Source: Trebonia kvetii (lineage in GTDB: Bacteria; Actinomycetota; Actinomycetes; Streptosporangiales; Streptosporangiaceae). From it: a stretch of 64,000 nt of DNA. The notes beneath the pieces are model-generated. The model saw nothing but the letters and a program-made list of their open reading frames with translations, was not told the DNA's origin and searched no databases. Numbering within the stretch: position 1 is the first letter of the stretch; every line of letters begins with the position of its first letter. The stretch covers positions 19,835-83,834 of the forward strand of contig NZ_RPFW01000005.1 in assembly GCF_007827045.1 (NCBI RefSeq), in the 5' to 3' direction. Both the position numbers and the translations under genes were made by a program. Shown here one piece after another: positions 8,241 through 16,884 of this stretch.

Positions 8241-8250
8241 CAAGCGCTTG
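8241..8250. promoter_or_regulatory. KstR2-like operator upstream of LLM oxidoreductase
   Basis: Exact core CAAGCGCTTG, 50 bp before the ATG at 8301. A TAGACT hexamer that could be a -10 box begins 5 nt downstream, so a bound repressor would block polymerase. Confidence 0.75.
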
Positions 8251-8300
8251 CTCGATAGACTAGTCGCGAAAGTGCTGCCGAGCCCGTGCAGGAGGCACTA

Positions 8301-9173
8301 ATGAGATTCGGCCTTACCACCCCCGTGGTTTGCCAGCCGCCCGGGCAGGCGAACGCCTGGGAAGCGCAAGCGGACGTTCAGGACATCGTGACAGTCGCAC
8401 GGGCGGCGGATGAGATCGGCTATCACCACCTGACGTGCAGTGAGCACGTGGGCATCCCGGCTGTAGCGGCCGGGCGGCGCGGTGCGGCGTACTGGGACCC
8501 GCTGGCGACCCTGGGGTTCCTCGCCGCTGCGACAACCACAATCCGGCTCGCCACGCACGTGCTCGTGCTCGGCTACCATCACCCACTGGAACTAGTCAAA
8601 CGCTACGGAACCCTGGACAGGCTCAGTGGCGGCAGGCTGATCCTCGGGCTTGGCGTGGGGACACTCCGCGAGGAGTTCGACCTTCTCGGCGCGCCGTTCG
8701 GTGACAGGGGGGCGCGCGCTGACGACGCGCTCGCTGCCCTGCGCACCAATTGGGGTGAGCGCGTGGCTGAGTACCACGGGACCTATTACGATTACCCGGC
8801 CTTCGTCATCGAGCCGCACAGCAACAGGCGGCACGTGCCGATCTGGATCGGCGGCTCGACCTCGCGCTCGCTGCGCAGAGCGACGGAGTTCGGTGACGGC
8901 TGGGTCCCGTTCGGTCTCACCACGGAAGACCTGCGCCGCCTGATCGACGGCACGACGCTGCCCGAGGGATTCGACGTCATCCTCGAGTGCCCGGGCCTCG
9001 ACCCGCTGCGCAGGCCCGAGGAGACGGCGAGGAAGGTTGGTGCCAGGGTCGATGCCGGGGCCACGATCGTCAACGTGGCGTTCCTGCACGACAGCCCTGA
9101 TGAGTGCGTCGAGCAAATGCGGGCACTTACCGCGCTGTTCCCCGAGGCGTCATGGGGCTCCGATGCTCACTGA
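8301..9173 (+). CDS. Luciferase-like (probably F420-dependent) oxidoreductase 1
   Basis: A 290-residue TIM-barrel flavin/F420 enzyme of the bacterial luciferase superfamily (TIGR03619-like). Visible blocks: MRFGLTTPV at the start, YHHLTCSEHVGIP (residues 40-52), TIRLATHVLVLGYHHP (about 79-94), the LSGGRLILGLGVG nucleotide-binding stretch (109-121) and HVPIWIGG (179-186). Such enzymes oxidise or reduce terpenoid, steroid and xenobiotic substrates in actinomycetes. ATG 8301 follows AGGAGG by 5 nt. It is transcribed alone from its own KstR2-like operator and converges with the SDR gene ending at 9167, overlapping it by 7 bp. Cofactor (F420 or FMN) and substrate are not readable. Confidence 0.8.
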   Translation: MRFGLTTPVVCQPPGQANAWEAQADVQDIVTVARAADEIGYHHLTCSEHVGIPAVAAGRRGAAYWDPLATLGFLAAATTTIRLATHVLVLGYHHPLELVKRYGTLDRLSGGRLILGLGVGTLREEFDLLGAPFGDRGARADDALAALRTNWGERVAEYHGTYYDYPAFVIEPHSNRRHVPIWIGGSTSRSLRRATEFGDGWVPFGLTTEDLRRLIDGTTLPEGFDVILECPGLDPLRRPEETARKVGARVDAGATIVNVAFLHDSPDECVEQMRALTALFPEASWGSDAH

Positions 9174-9931
9174 GCTCCGAACCCGCCGTCCACGGGATAC
9201 ATCGCGCCGGTCACGAAGCCGGCCTCAGGGGAGATGAGGAACGCGACAAGCGCCGCCACCTCGTGGGTGGTCCCGAAGCGGCCCGCCGGGTGCTTGGCGA
9301 GCTGCGAGGCGCGCTTGTCCGCCTCCCACCAGTCCGTCATCGGGGTCTGGATGATCCCGGGGGCCACCGCGTTCACCCGCAGGCCATCCTGTGCGTACTC
9401 CAGGGCGGCCGCTCTGGTCAGCCCGAGCACCGCGTGCTTGGAGGCGACATAGGCGCAGTTTCCTGACGCGCTGCCCGCGACGCTCATGGTTGAACCAAAG
9501 TTCACGATGGCACCACCGCCGCTCGCGAGGATGGCAGGGATCTCGGCGCGCATGCTGAAGAAAATCCCGCTGGCGTTCACCGACATGACCCGGTGCCACT
9601 CATCGTCGCCGAGGTCAGCCGTGCGGAGGAAGACGCTTTGGCTGACGCCCGCCGCGTTCACGGCGGCATCCAGGCGGCCGAACCTGTCGGTCGCAGACTT
9701 GACCATCTGGGCTGCCTGCCGCGGATCGCTCACGTCCGCGGCGACTACCAGGGCGTCGGCGGATCGCGCGAGATTGCCAAGCGCGGTGGCGTCGGGGTTC
9801 AAGTCCGCGGCGACGACCCTGTAACCGCGGTCCGCCAGTGTGCGGGCGCACGCGGCCCCCATGCCTGAAGCCGCCCCCGTGATCAGGGCGACTGGGCGCC
9901 CTGCGGCCGGGACCGTCTCGCCGGAGCTCAC
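9167..9931 (-). CDS. Short-chain dehydrogenase/reductase
   Basis: A 254-residue classical SDR: TGAASGMG cofactor loop (18-25), NAAG motif, catalytic Tyr/Lys in YVASK (about 160-164) and PVDGG near the end. It should oxidise or reduce a hydroxyl/keto group with NAD(H). It is the last gene of a four-gene leftward operon (aldo-keto reductase, VOC protein, SnoaL-like protein, SDR) headed by the operator at 11840. The start overlaps the stop of the SnoaL-like gene by 4 bp. Substrate unknown. Confidence 0.85.
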   Translation of the reverse strand: MSSGETVPAAGRPVALITGAASGMGAACARTLADRGYRVVAADLNPDATALGNLARSADALVVAADVSDPRQAAQMVKSATDRFGRLDAAVNAAGVSQSVFLRTADLGDDEWHRVMSVNASGIFFSMRAEIPAILASGGGAIVNFGSTMSVAGSASGNCAYVASKHAVLGLTRAAALEYAQDGLRVNAVAPGIIQTPMTDWWEADKRASQLAKHPAGRFGTTHEVAALVAFLISPEAGFVTGAMYPVDGGFGAQ

Positions 9932-10425
9932 GCGGGCCGGCCCGTCCGCAGCAGGTTGCGGGCCGATGGGTTACCGTCGAGCAGCGCGTTGCGCCGCGAC
10001 ACCACCTTCCAGCCCTCATCGGCCCGCGCCAGTTCCCAGCGGTTTGCCGAGCAGCGGAACACGGAGAAGGCGCCATCCTCCGCGGAGTACCGAACCAGCA
10101 GCGAGTACCCGACCGCGACGGCCGTGTCTCCGCTGACCGTGACGGCCACCGGTCCCAGGATGTGACCGGCCCCGCCGCCGATGATGGCCTGGTGTAGCGG
10201 GCCATCGACCATGTCCGCGATCGCGCGCGCGCCGATGAGCGGCGAGGGATCCGTCTCGTAGCAGCCGTCGTCGGTCCAGAGCGCCGCCGCCGCGGCGGCA
10301 TCTCCGGAATCCACGGCCGGCCCGTACTCGGCGACAAGCTGTGTGATGGCGGCCCTGTCCTCAAGCTCTCGCAGCCGTGCCCGCAGTTGCGCCAGCTCGT
10401 CGTGCTCCGATGACTGGAATGACAT
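9928..10425 (-). CDS. SnoaL/NTF2-like protein
   Basis: A 165-residue protein with the NTF2-like cone fold pattern: helical start (DRAAITQLVAEYGPAVDSGD), WTDDGCYE segment and alternating beta strands to the end. Relatives act as small isomerases, hydratases or epoxide hydrolases on polycyclic substrates; some are dehydratases. The helical N-terminal extension contains a short coiled coil. It sits between the VOC and SDR genes of one operon. The exact activity cannot be read from the sequence. Confidence 0.7.
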   Translation of the reverse strand: MSFQSSEHDELAQLRARLRELEDRAAITQLVAEYGPAVDSGDAAAAAALWTDDGCYETDPSPLIGARAIADMVDGPLHQAIIGGGAGHILGPVAVTVSGDTAVAVGYSLLVRYSAEDGAFSVFRCSANRWELARADEGWKVVSRRNALLDGNPSARNLLRTGRPA

Positions 10426-10449
10426 CGCTACCGACCTCCTGTGCCTCGG

Positions 10450-10944
10450 TTACTGTGGTCCTCGCCGTGGCGGGTCCGCTACCAGCTCGATCTGCAGGCC
10501 CCACTTGGTGCGGAAGTAGATCCAGCGGCCTCCTGCGCGAGGGCCCACGGTCTGCTTGCCCCCGTTCCCGTACACCCGTACGTCCGGATGGCCGCGCAGT
10601 TCGTCGGCCGCGGCGTCCAGGTCGTCCACGACCAGGCAGAGGTGATGGCCGCCGATATCGGATGGCTGGGGCATCGCCGGGTTCTGGTCGGGGGCACGCC
10701 ACTGAAACAGTTCGACGCGGATCTCGTCCGTTAGCCGCAGCATGGCCGCGCTGAGCGCCGCCTGCGGGTGCACCCCGATGTCTTCCACCATGAGCCGCGG
10801 ATCGTCCGCCCGGGCGAACCGGTACAGCTCGGTAGCCCCGAGGACGTCGGTGAAGAACGCGACCGCTTCCTCCAGGTCCGGCACGGTGAAGGCGACATGG
10901 TCGGTGAGGCGGATGCGTGATTTCAACGTTGGCGTCAGTGTCAT
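10450..10944 (-). CDS. Vicinal-oxygen-chelate (glyoxalase/dioxygenase fold) protein
   Basis: A 164-residue VOC protein with two beta-alpha-beta-beta-beta repeats. Candidate metal ligands are the His of TDHVAFTVPDLE (about residue 15), the His pair of GGHHLCLVVDD in the second half and the Glu of GLQIELV near the end, as in methylmalonyl-CoA epimerase and extradiol dioxygenases. ATG 10944 is used; longer upstream extensions have no family-like sequence. It could be an epimerase, isomerase or ring-cleaving dioxygenase. Second gene of the operon driven from 11840. Confidence 0.75.
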   Translation of the reverse strand: MTLTPTLKSRIRLTDHVAFTVPDLEEAVAFFTDVLGATELYRFARADDPRLMVEDIGVHPQAALSAAMLRLTDEIRVELFQWRAPDQNPAMPQPSDIGGHHLCLVVDDLDAAADELRGHPDVRVYGNGGKQTVGPRAGGRWIYFRTKWGLQIELVADPPRRGPQ

Positions 10945-10952
10945 GGCACACC

Positions 10953-11825
10953 CTAAGGCAGTCGCTGCAGGTATTCGGCGGGCAGTTCGAGTTCGGCCGC
11001 CAGCGCGGAGTCGGCGATTGACTCCGGCCTGCTGGCGCCAGGGATCGGGATCAATTCGGTGGAACGGGTGCGCAGCCAGGCGAGGCAAACCTGCTGCGGA
11101 CTCACGCCGAGGTCGGCCGCCACCGCGCCGAAGCTTTCGTGCGCTTGCCCGAGACGCCTGGCCGCGCCCATGCCACCCAGCGGGCTGAAAGCCAGGAAGC
11201 TGAGCCCTAGCCTCTCGCAAAGGGCTAGTTCCGGCTCACTGGTGCGGAACGCGGGCGAGTACTCGTTCTGCACCGCCACGAGGGCATCCCCGAGGACCTC
11301 GCGGGCCAGGAGTATCTGCGCCGGGTTCGCGTTGGAGATCCCGATCATCCGCGCCTTGCCCGCCTCGAACACCTCGCGCAGCGCGCCCATGCTCTCCGCG
11401 TAGTCCACCTTGGGATCGGGCCGGTGGTGCTGGTAGAGGTCGATCTGCTCCACGCCGAGCCGGCGCAGGCTGCCGTCGACCGACTTGCGGATGTACCCGG
11501 CCGAGCCGTCGAGGTCCCAGCCGCCCTCGGGGGTGCGGATGTGGCCGGTCTTGGTGGCCACGAATACCTTGGCCGCAACCCCCAGCCGGCCGAGCAGTTC
11601 GCCGACGAGCGCCTCGTTCACCCCGAATGCCGCGCTGCCGTGCACGGCGTTGCCGTAGCTGTTGCCCGTGTCGAACAGCGTGATGCCCGCCGCAAGCGCG
11701 GCGCGCACCGTCGGCTCGGCGCGCTCAAGGTGGCCGGGCCGGTTCTCGAGGGCGAGGCAGCCCATGCCGATGACGCTGACCTCGGCCCGCCCGGTGGCGT
11801 CATTGCCGATTGTCCGATAACGCAC
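10953..11825 (-). CDS. Aldo/keto reductase
   Basis: About 290 residues with the AKR catalytic set: Asp and Tyr in FDTGNSYG, Lys in VATKTG, and His in YQHHRPDP. ISNANP and IPGASRPESI are the usual barrel-end and NADPH-binding motifs. It should reduce a carbonyl with NADPH. GTG 11825 follows GAGGAG by 5 nt; a GTG 6 bp earlier (11831) is possible. It is first in a leftward operon and the operator core ends 15 bp upstream of the start. Confidence 0.8.
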   Translation of the reverse strand: MRYRTIGNDATGRAEVSVIGMGCLALENRPGHLERAEPTVRAALAAGITLFDTGNSYGNAVHGSAAFGVNEALVGELLGRLGVAAKVFVATKTGHIRTPEGGWDLDGSAGYIRKSVDGSLRRLGVEQIDLYQHHRPDPKVDYAESMGALREVFEAGKARMIGISNANPAQILLAREVLGDALVAVQNEYSPAFRTSEPELALCERLGLSFLAFSPLGGMGAARRLGQAHESFGAVAADLGVSPQQVCLAWLRTRSTELIPIPGASRPESIADSALAAELELPAEYLQRLP

Positions 11826-11839
11826 CCACACTCCTCAAA

Positions 11840-11849
11840 CAAGCGCTTG
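11840..11849. promoter_or_regulatory. KstR2-like operator for the aldo/keto reductase operon
   Basis: Exact core CAAGCGCTTG in the divergent gap, directly upstream of the leftward operon 11825-9167. Confidence 0.75.
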
Positions 11850-11969
11850 CTCGAAATTAACCGTACGGGCCCGGGACAAGAGGGTCAAGCGTGGGTGGGC
11901 CTTGTGGGGCTCCTGGTTCCCGTGTGCGCCAGCTGAGTCACGGATTGAGCGGCCCTGCGCTGGATCTAT

Positions 11970-11979
11970 CAAGCGCTTG
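11970..11979. promoter_or_regulatory. KstR2-like operator for the rightward LLM-SDR operon
   Basis: Exact core CAAGCGCTTG inside the longer perfect dyad ATCAAGCGCTTGAT (11968-11981), 78 bp before the GTG at 12058. With the site at 11840 it gives each of two divergent operons its own operator. Confidence 0.75.
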
Positions 11980-12057
11980 ATCAATTGACGGTGCCGGGCC
12001 ATGATGGTCAGGTCAGGTCGCCCGCTCAGCGGCCTCCCAGGGAACGCCGGAGGTGGA

Positions 12058-12966
12058 GTGAAGTACGCGGTACTGGCACCGGTCGGGGCGAACGTTACCG
12101 CCGACCCGCAGTGGATAACCGAGTTCGCCCGCCACGTCGAGGCCTGCGGTTTCGAGTCCATCGTCGCGGTCGATCATCCGGTCGTCATCGCCGACTACAA
12201 GAGCAGGTACCCGTACGATCCGTCCGGGAGGTTCGAGCTCGCGGAGGATTGCGATATTCCGGATCCGATCGATCTGCTCGCGTTCATCGCCGCCCGCACA
12301 AACGTTCTCGGCCTGGCCACCGGCGTCCTCATCCTGCCGCACCACCATCCCGTCATCCTGGCCAAGCGGGTAGCGACCCTGGACCGGCTGTCCGGTGGCC
12401 GTGTCCGGCTGTGCGTTGGCGTCGGCTGGATGAGCGAGGAAACGGAAGCATGCGGCATCGACTTCGCCTCCCGCGGCCGCAGGGCTGACGAATCGATCGA
12501 CGCCATGCGAGCGCTGTGGGCGGGGTCCGCGCCGGGTGGCGGTACCCATAAGGGCGAGTTCTTCGCCTTTGCCGGCGCGCTGTCGTTTCCCAAGCCAGCG
12601 CGGGCCTCGGGCGTGCCCGTGCACATCGGCGGCCACTCGCCCGCGGCAGCGCGCCGGGCCGGGCTGCGCGGCGACGGCTTCCAGCCGCTCGGCCTGCCCA
12701 AGGCCGACCTGATGAACCGCATCGCGCTGATGCGCTCCACCGCCGAGCGCGCCGGGCGGGATCCCGGCCTCCTGGAAATCACCCTCGGTCATCACGTCGG
12801 GCGTATCACCGGCAGCCGCGCGGCGGATCTCGCCGAGCTCGGGGCGCACCGGATTCTCTTGTCACCGACGCCGACGGCAGATCTCGAGCGGGTCAAGGAC
12901 GAGATGTCCGCGTGCGCCGAGCGTCTCGGCATCGCGCCGCTCACCCGGATGGCGAACCGTGCCTGA
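12058..12966 (+). CDS. Luciferase-like (probably F420-dependent) oxidoreductase 2
   Basis: A 302-residue luciferase-superfamily TIM barrel. It starts MKYAVLAPVG (GTG 12058 after CGGAGG), has FESIVAVDHPVV, TGVLILPHHHPVILAKRVAT (about 82-101) and LSGGRVRLCVGVGW, and the C-terminal VHIGGHSPAA block. It shares the family of the enzyme at 8301 but the two are clearly different. The downstream SDR start overlaps its stop by 8 bp, so oxidation by the pair on one substrate is plausible. Confidence 0.8.
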   Translation: MKYAVLAPVGANVTADPQWITEFARHVEACGFESIVAVDHPVVIADYKSRYPYDPSGRFELAEDCDIPDPIDLLAFIAARTNVLGLATGVLILPHHHPVILAKRVATLDRLSGGRVRLCVGVGWMSEETEACGIDFASRGRRADESIDAMRALWAGSAPGGGTHKGEFFAFAGALSFPKPARASGVPVHIGGHSPAAARRAGLRGDGFQPLGLPKADLMNRIALMRSTAERAGRDPGLLEITLGHHVGRITGSRAADLAELGAHRILLSPTPTADLERVKDEMSACAERLGIAPLTRMANRA

Positions 12967-13789
12967 AAGCGGGAGCGCGCCTGTCCAGACAGGCGTGGTC
13001 ACCGGGGGCGGTGCCGGAATCGGCGCCGCGATATGCCGCCGCCTCGCCCGTGACGGCTGGTACATCATCGTCAACGACATCGAGGGACCCGCCGGTGCGC
13101 GGACGGCCGCCCGGATCAGGCAGGAGGGCGGCCAGTGCGCGCTCGTGGTCGGCGCCGCGCACGAACGGCGGGTCGGCGAAGAGATCCGCGGGCTGATCAC
13201 GGATGCCCGCGGCGGGCGGATCGACCTGCTTGTCAACAACGTCGGCGACTTCAGGCCGGCGACCCGCACCTTCACCGCCAGTTCGCCCGCCAACTGGCAG
13301 CAGATGTACGAGCTCAACCTGCTCCATGTCTTCCGGCTGACGCACGCGCTGCTCCCGCTGATGATCGCCCGCCAGGCGGGCTCAATCGTGAACGTGTCCA
13401 CGGTGGAAGCGTTCCGCGGCATCCCCGGCCATGCCGTGTACTCGGCGTTCAAGGCCGGGGTCGTGGCGTTCACCCGCTCGCTCGCAGTCGAGGTGGGGCA
13501 GCACGGCGTCCGCGTCAACGCCATTGGCCCCGACCTGATCAACACCGAGCAGACGCCGCGGGCGGCGATGCTGCGGGGCCGGCCGGAGGAGTCAGTGCGG
13601 AGCTGGGTACCGCTGGGCCGGTTCGGTGACCCCGACGACTGCGCGGCCGTGGTCGAGTTCCTCGCCTCACCCGCCGCCGGATTCGTCACCGGCCACACGA
13701 TCACCGTCGACGGGGGGACGCTCGCGGCCAGCGGCTGGTACGGCCGGGCGGACGGCAAGGGCTTCACGAACCTGCCGAACGAGGCCTGA
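12959..13789 (+). CDS. Short-chain dehydrogenase/reductase
   Basis: A 276-residue SDR with TGGGAGIG cofactor loop, NNVG motif, Ser in NVSTVEA, catalytic YSAFK and VDGG near the C-terminus. The GTG start lies inside the end of the luciferase-like gene. It converges with the SnoaL-like gene at 13791. It should act on a hydroxyl/keto group formed in the same two-gene operon. Confidence 0.85.
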   Translation: MPESGSAPVQTGVVTGGGAGIGAAICRRLARDGWYIIVNDIEGPAGARTAARIRQEGGQCALVVGAAHERRVGEEIRGLITDARGGRIDLLVNNVGDFRPATRTFTASSPANWQQMYELNLLHVFRLTHALLPLMIARQAGSIVNVSTVEAFRGIPGHAVYSAFKAGVVAFTRSLAVEVGQHGVRVNAIGPDLINTEQTPRAAMLRGRPEESVRSWVPLGRFGDPDDCAAVVEFLASPAAGFVTGHTITVDGGTLAASGWYGRADGKGFTNLPNEA

Positions 13790-13790
13790 C

Positions 13791-14342
13791 TTACGTCGCG
13801 CTCGTTCCGGAAGAAGATTCCGGTGATCCCGAACGGATGCGGGCAAGCTGCTTGAAGACAACGTCGTCTGGAGTGCGGGCACCACGTGGCCCGCGGTCTT
13901 CCGGAGACATCAGCAGTTGCACGTCGGAGTGCGTCCATTCCCGCACGGCGTGCCGCTCGATGATGCCCCACCGGCCGTCCCGGCAGTCCAGCAGGTCGAC
14001 GTAGCGGAACCCGCTCGTGAAGTTGACCCGCGGATCGTCGGGGGGACTGCCCCAGTGCACCGCGAACCCGTATGTCTCCGAGACCGCGCGCGGGCCAGCG
14101 AATTCGACGAAGTGGTTCGCCACGACGTGCATCGTCCCGTCGTACTTCTCAAGCATGGGCCGCAGCCAGGGCAGGTACTCCTCAACGGGCCCGTCAAAGC
14201 CGGTGTGGTGATCGACCGCGCCGGGGTGATAGACGCCGCGGACCAGATCAAGCTGCAGCCGGTCGATTCCCCGGCAGTAGGTCACGATCAGGTCGTGAAT
14301 CTGCTGGCGGTCCGCAAGCCTCGCCCCGTCGTCGGCGATCAC
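13791..14342 (-). CDS. SnoaL/NTF2-like protein
   Basis: A 183-residue NTF2-like protein: RQQIHDLIVTYCRGIDRLQ helix, VDHHTGF and HVVANHFVEF blocks, then strands ending in RWGIIERHAVREW. This SnoaL_4-type pattern occurs in enzymes working on aromatic or polycyclic ring systems. The ATG overlaps the stop of the broken SDR upstream (ATGA), so it ends the operon that begins with fadA6. The last 30 residues are polar and disordered. Confidence 0.7.
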   Translation of the reverse strand: MIADDGARLADRQQIHDLIVTYCRGIDRLQLDLVRGVYHPGAVDHHTGFDGPVEEYLPWLRPMLEKYDGTMHVVANHFVEFAGPRAVSETYGFAVHWGSPPDDPRVNFTSGFRYVDLLDCRDGRWGIIERHAVREWTHSDVQLLMSPEDRGPRGARTPDDVVFKQLARIRSGSPESSSGTSAT

Positions 14343-14813
14343 GCCGCGTACCCGCCGTCCACGTCGAGCTTCTGTCCCGTGATGAAGCGTGCTCGGTTGG
14401 AAGCCAGAAAGCAGACGGCCTCCGCGATGTCCGTTGAGTCGCCGAACATCCGCAGCGGGATGTTGCGCAGGGTGACCTCAAAGGCGCGCTGGTCGAGCTG
14501 GCCGCTGCTCATGAGCTCGGCTGACATGCCGTCGGTGAGCATGCCGGGGCCCACGCAGTTGACCCGGACGCCGTAGCGTCCCTCCTCAACGGCGAACGCG
14601 CGCGCGAGGGCTTCCACCGCTCCCTTCGCGCCGGTGGACAAGCCGTCACGAGCAGGGTGGCGCCGCGTCGCCGCGGTGGTCACGGCAACGACAGAAGGTG
14701 AACGCCACCGCTGAGCCGGCCGCCGCGAGCCGTCGGCAGATGGCCGCGCCGATGCCGCCTGAGCCGCCGGTGACAATGGCCGTGCCTTTGTGGCCGGTAA
14801 AGTCCTCAACCAA
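14339..14813 (-). pseudogene. SDR with internal deletion and frameshift
   Basis: The start (TTG 14813) encodes a normal SDR beginning, VEDFTGHKGTAIVTGGSGGI, and reads on into stop at about 14640. The C-terminal half resumes in another frame (STGAKGAVEALARAFAVEEG through KLDVDGGYAA to 14339). Roughly 100 central residues, including the Ser and Tyr of the active site, are missing. It lies in the fadA6 operon between an intact SDR and a SnoaL-like gene, and overlaps the latter by 4 bp, showing the operon was once continuous. Confidence 0.75.
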
Positions 14814-14821
14814 GAGAGCTC

Positions 14822-15604
14822 CTATTCTGGCTGCCCGGCGGCCCAGGGGTGGGCGACCGCGAAGCGGCCGGGCACCTCGCCGCCGCCGTCGACCCTAAGC
14901 TCAGCTCCGCTGATATAGCCGGCCAGGGGGGAGGTGAGCAGCAGGCACGCGTCCGCGATATCGGCAGGAGCGGCCATCCGTCCGGCTGGGATGAGCCCGG
15001 CGACGGCGCGCTGGCCCTCGTCGTCCCCGTAGTAGTCGTCGGACATCTCGGTCTGCACCAGCCCAACCGTGACCTGGTTGACCCGCACCCTGGGGCCGAA
15101 CTCGAGAGCCAGGGCGCGGGTCAGCACAGTCAGGCCGCCCTTGGCCGCCGCGTACGCGGCGACGCCTGGCGCGGGGCTGGCAGCGACCACCGAGCCGATG
15201 TTGATGATGACGCCGCCCCCGGACTGGCGCTGCATCACCGTGTTGGCGGCCTGTGCCACGTAGAAAGGAGCGAGCAGGTTCAGCGCGATGATCTTGGCGG
15301 CGAAACGGGGTGACATGGTCGCGGCGTCCGCATTGGGCGACCCGCCGGCGTTGTTGACGGCGATGTCGAGCCGGCCGAACCGCTCGGCCGCGTAGTTGAC
15401 GAGCGCGGCCGCCTGGTCCGGTTCTCGGACGTCCGCCTTGATGAACTCCGCCGTGGCCGTTCCGGCCGACGGGAGTCTTTCCGGCTCGCTGCGGCCGCAG
15501 ACGACGACCGATGCGCCGGCGCCGAGCAGTCGCGCGGCGATGACGGCACCGATTCCTTTGGTACCGCCGGTGACGATGGCGGCCTTTCCGTCGAGTGGGC
15601 TCAT
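14822..15604 (-). CDS. Short-chain dehydrogenase/reductase
   Basis: A 260-residue SDR with TGGTKGIG loop, NNAGG, INIGSVV, catalytic YAAAK and a C-terminal LRVDGGG. ATG 15604 overlaps the TAA of fadA6 (TAATG), so the two are translationally coupled. By position it may supply the beta-ketoacyl-CoA that FadA6 cleaves, but other SDRs in the island could do so too. Confidence 0.85.
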   Translation of the reverse strand: MSPLDGKAAIVTGGTKGIGAVIAARLLGAGASVVVCGRSEPERLPSAGTATAEFIKADVREPDQAAALVNYAAERFGRLDIAVNNAGGSPNADAATMSPRFAAKIIALNLLAPFYVAQAANTVMQRQSGGGVIINIGSVVAASPAPGVAAYAAAKGGLTVLTRALALEFGPRVRVNQVTVGLVQTEMSDDYYGDDEGQRAVAGLIPAGRMAAPADIADACLLLTSPLAGYISGAELRVDGGGEVPGRFAVAHPWAAGQPE

Positions 15605-16764
15605 TACAGGCGCTCGATGATGGTGACGTTGGCCTGGCCGCCGCCCTCGCACATCACCTGCAGCCCGTACCTGCCGCCGGTCCGCTCCAGGTTGTGCAGC
15701 AGCGTGGTCATCAGCCGGGCACCGGTCGCACCGATCGGGTGCCCGAGGGCGATGGCGCCGCCGCTGACATTGACCCGCGCCGTGTCCGCGCCGGTCTCCG
15801 CCAGCCAGGCGAGCACGACCGAGGCGAACGCTTCATTGATCTCGACTAGGTCGATGTCATCGATCGTCAGCCCGGTCTTCGCCAGCGCGTGCGCGGTGGC
15901 GGGAATCGGCGCGGTAAGCATCCACACCGGGTCGGCGCCGCGCACCGAGATGTGGTGAATGCGCGCCCTCGGCGTGACGCCGTGATCGCGGACGCCGCGC
16001 TCGGACATCACCAGCAGGGCAGCCGAGGCGTCGCAGATCTGGCTGGAGACGGCCGCGGTGATCAGGCCGTCCGGTTCAAGCGCGGGAAGGACGGGCAGCG
16101 CGGCCATCTTTTCCAGGGACGTGTCACGCCGCGGGCACGTGTCGTCGGTGGCGTCCCCGAGCGGGGCGATCTCCCGGTCGAAGTACCCCGCGTCGATCGC
16201 GGCGACGGCCCGCTGATGACTGCGCAGCGCGAACTCCTCCATGTCCAGCCGGGTGGCATCCCACTTGCGGGCGATCATCTCGGCCGAGCGGAACTGCGTC
16301 ACTGGCACGTCGCCGTACCGGTTGCGCCAGCCGACCGACCCGGAGAACGGGTCGGGGAAGCCGAACTGCTCGCCCAGCGTCATCGCGGCGGAGATGGGGA
16401 TGGAACTCATGTTCTGCACGCCGCCGGCCACGATGACGTCGGCGGTCCCTGACATCACCGCCTGTGCCGCGAAGTGCACCGCCTGCTGAGAGGAACCGCA
16501 CTGGCGGTCAACGGTAACCCCGGGGACATGGTCTGGCAGGCCGGCCGCCAGCCAGCAGGTGCGCGCGATGTCGCCGGCCTGCGAGCCGATCGTCTCGGTG
16601 CAGCCCAAGATCACGTCCTCGACGGCGGCGGGGTCGACGCCCGAGCGCTGCACCAGAGCGCTGATCGCGTGCGCGCCAAGATCAGCACTGTGCACCCCGG
16701 CCAGTGCGCCTCCCCTGCGCGTTACCGGTGTTCGCACGGCTTCCACCAGATATGCCTCTGCCAT
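15604..16764 (-). CDS. fadA6: Thiolase FadA6 (steroid ring C/D catabolism)
   Basis: A 386-residue thiolase with nucleophile C89 (DRQCGSS), H342 (GHPIGATG) and C372 (MCEGGG). It follows M. tuberculosis FadA6 (recalled) closely over blocks such as GVTVDRQCGSSQQA, VAGGVQNMS, RARIHHIS and MCEGGG, which separates it from general acetyl-CoA acetyltransferases. FadA6 carries out thiolytic cleavage late in HIP-CoA degradation. ATG 16764 (MAEAYLVEAVRTP) fits the family better than the ATG at 16785. Two operator copies lie 30-58 bp upstream. Confidence 0.85.
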   Translation of the reverse strand: MAEAYLVEAVRTPVTRRGGALAGVHSADLGAHAISALVQRSGVDPAAVEDVILGCTETIGSQAGDIARTCWLAAGLPDHVPGVTVDRQCGSSQQAVHFAAQAVMSGTADVIVAGGVQNMSSIPISAAMTLGEQFGFPDPFSGSVGWRNRYGDVPVTQFRSAEMIARKWDATRLDMEEFALRSHQRAVAAIDAGYFDREIAPLGDATDDTCPRRDTSLEKMAALPVLPALEPDGLITAAVSSQICDASAALLVMSERGVRDHGVTPRARIHHISVRGADPVWMLTAPIPATAHALAKTGLTIDDIDLVEINEAFASVVLAWLAETGADTARVNVSGGAIALGHPIGATGARLMTTLLHNLERTGGRYGLQVMCEGGGQANVTIIERL

Positions 16765-16793
16765 GCCCATGTCCTCACTGTCCATTCGTCACC

Positions 16794-16803
16794 TAAGCGC
16801 TTG
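16794..16803. promoter_or_regulatory. KstR2-like operator, near copy, fadA6 promoter
   Basis: TAAGCGCTTG, one mismatch to the core, 19 bp from the exact copy at 16813. The pair may bind two dimers on nearly the same face of the helix. Confidence 0.55.
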
Positions 16804-16812
16804 CAACTCTAT

Positions 16813-16822
16813 CAAGCGCTTG
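16813..16822. promoter_or_regulatory. KstR2-like operator, fadA6 promoter
   Basis: Exact core CAAGCGCTTG, 48 bp upstream of the fadA6 start. It is placed to control fadA6 and the genes after it. Confidence 0.75.
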
Positions 16823-16884
16823 GTTGGCAGGCTAGGGCAAGCGTGACAGCGACACGGAGGTTACATGCCCGGACGGGTACCCGG

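Noticed and set aside
8049..8243. Minus-strand frame next to the first operator
   Set aside because: Short, no ribosome site, basic and Pro-rich; probably noise.
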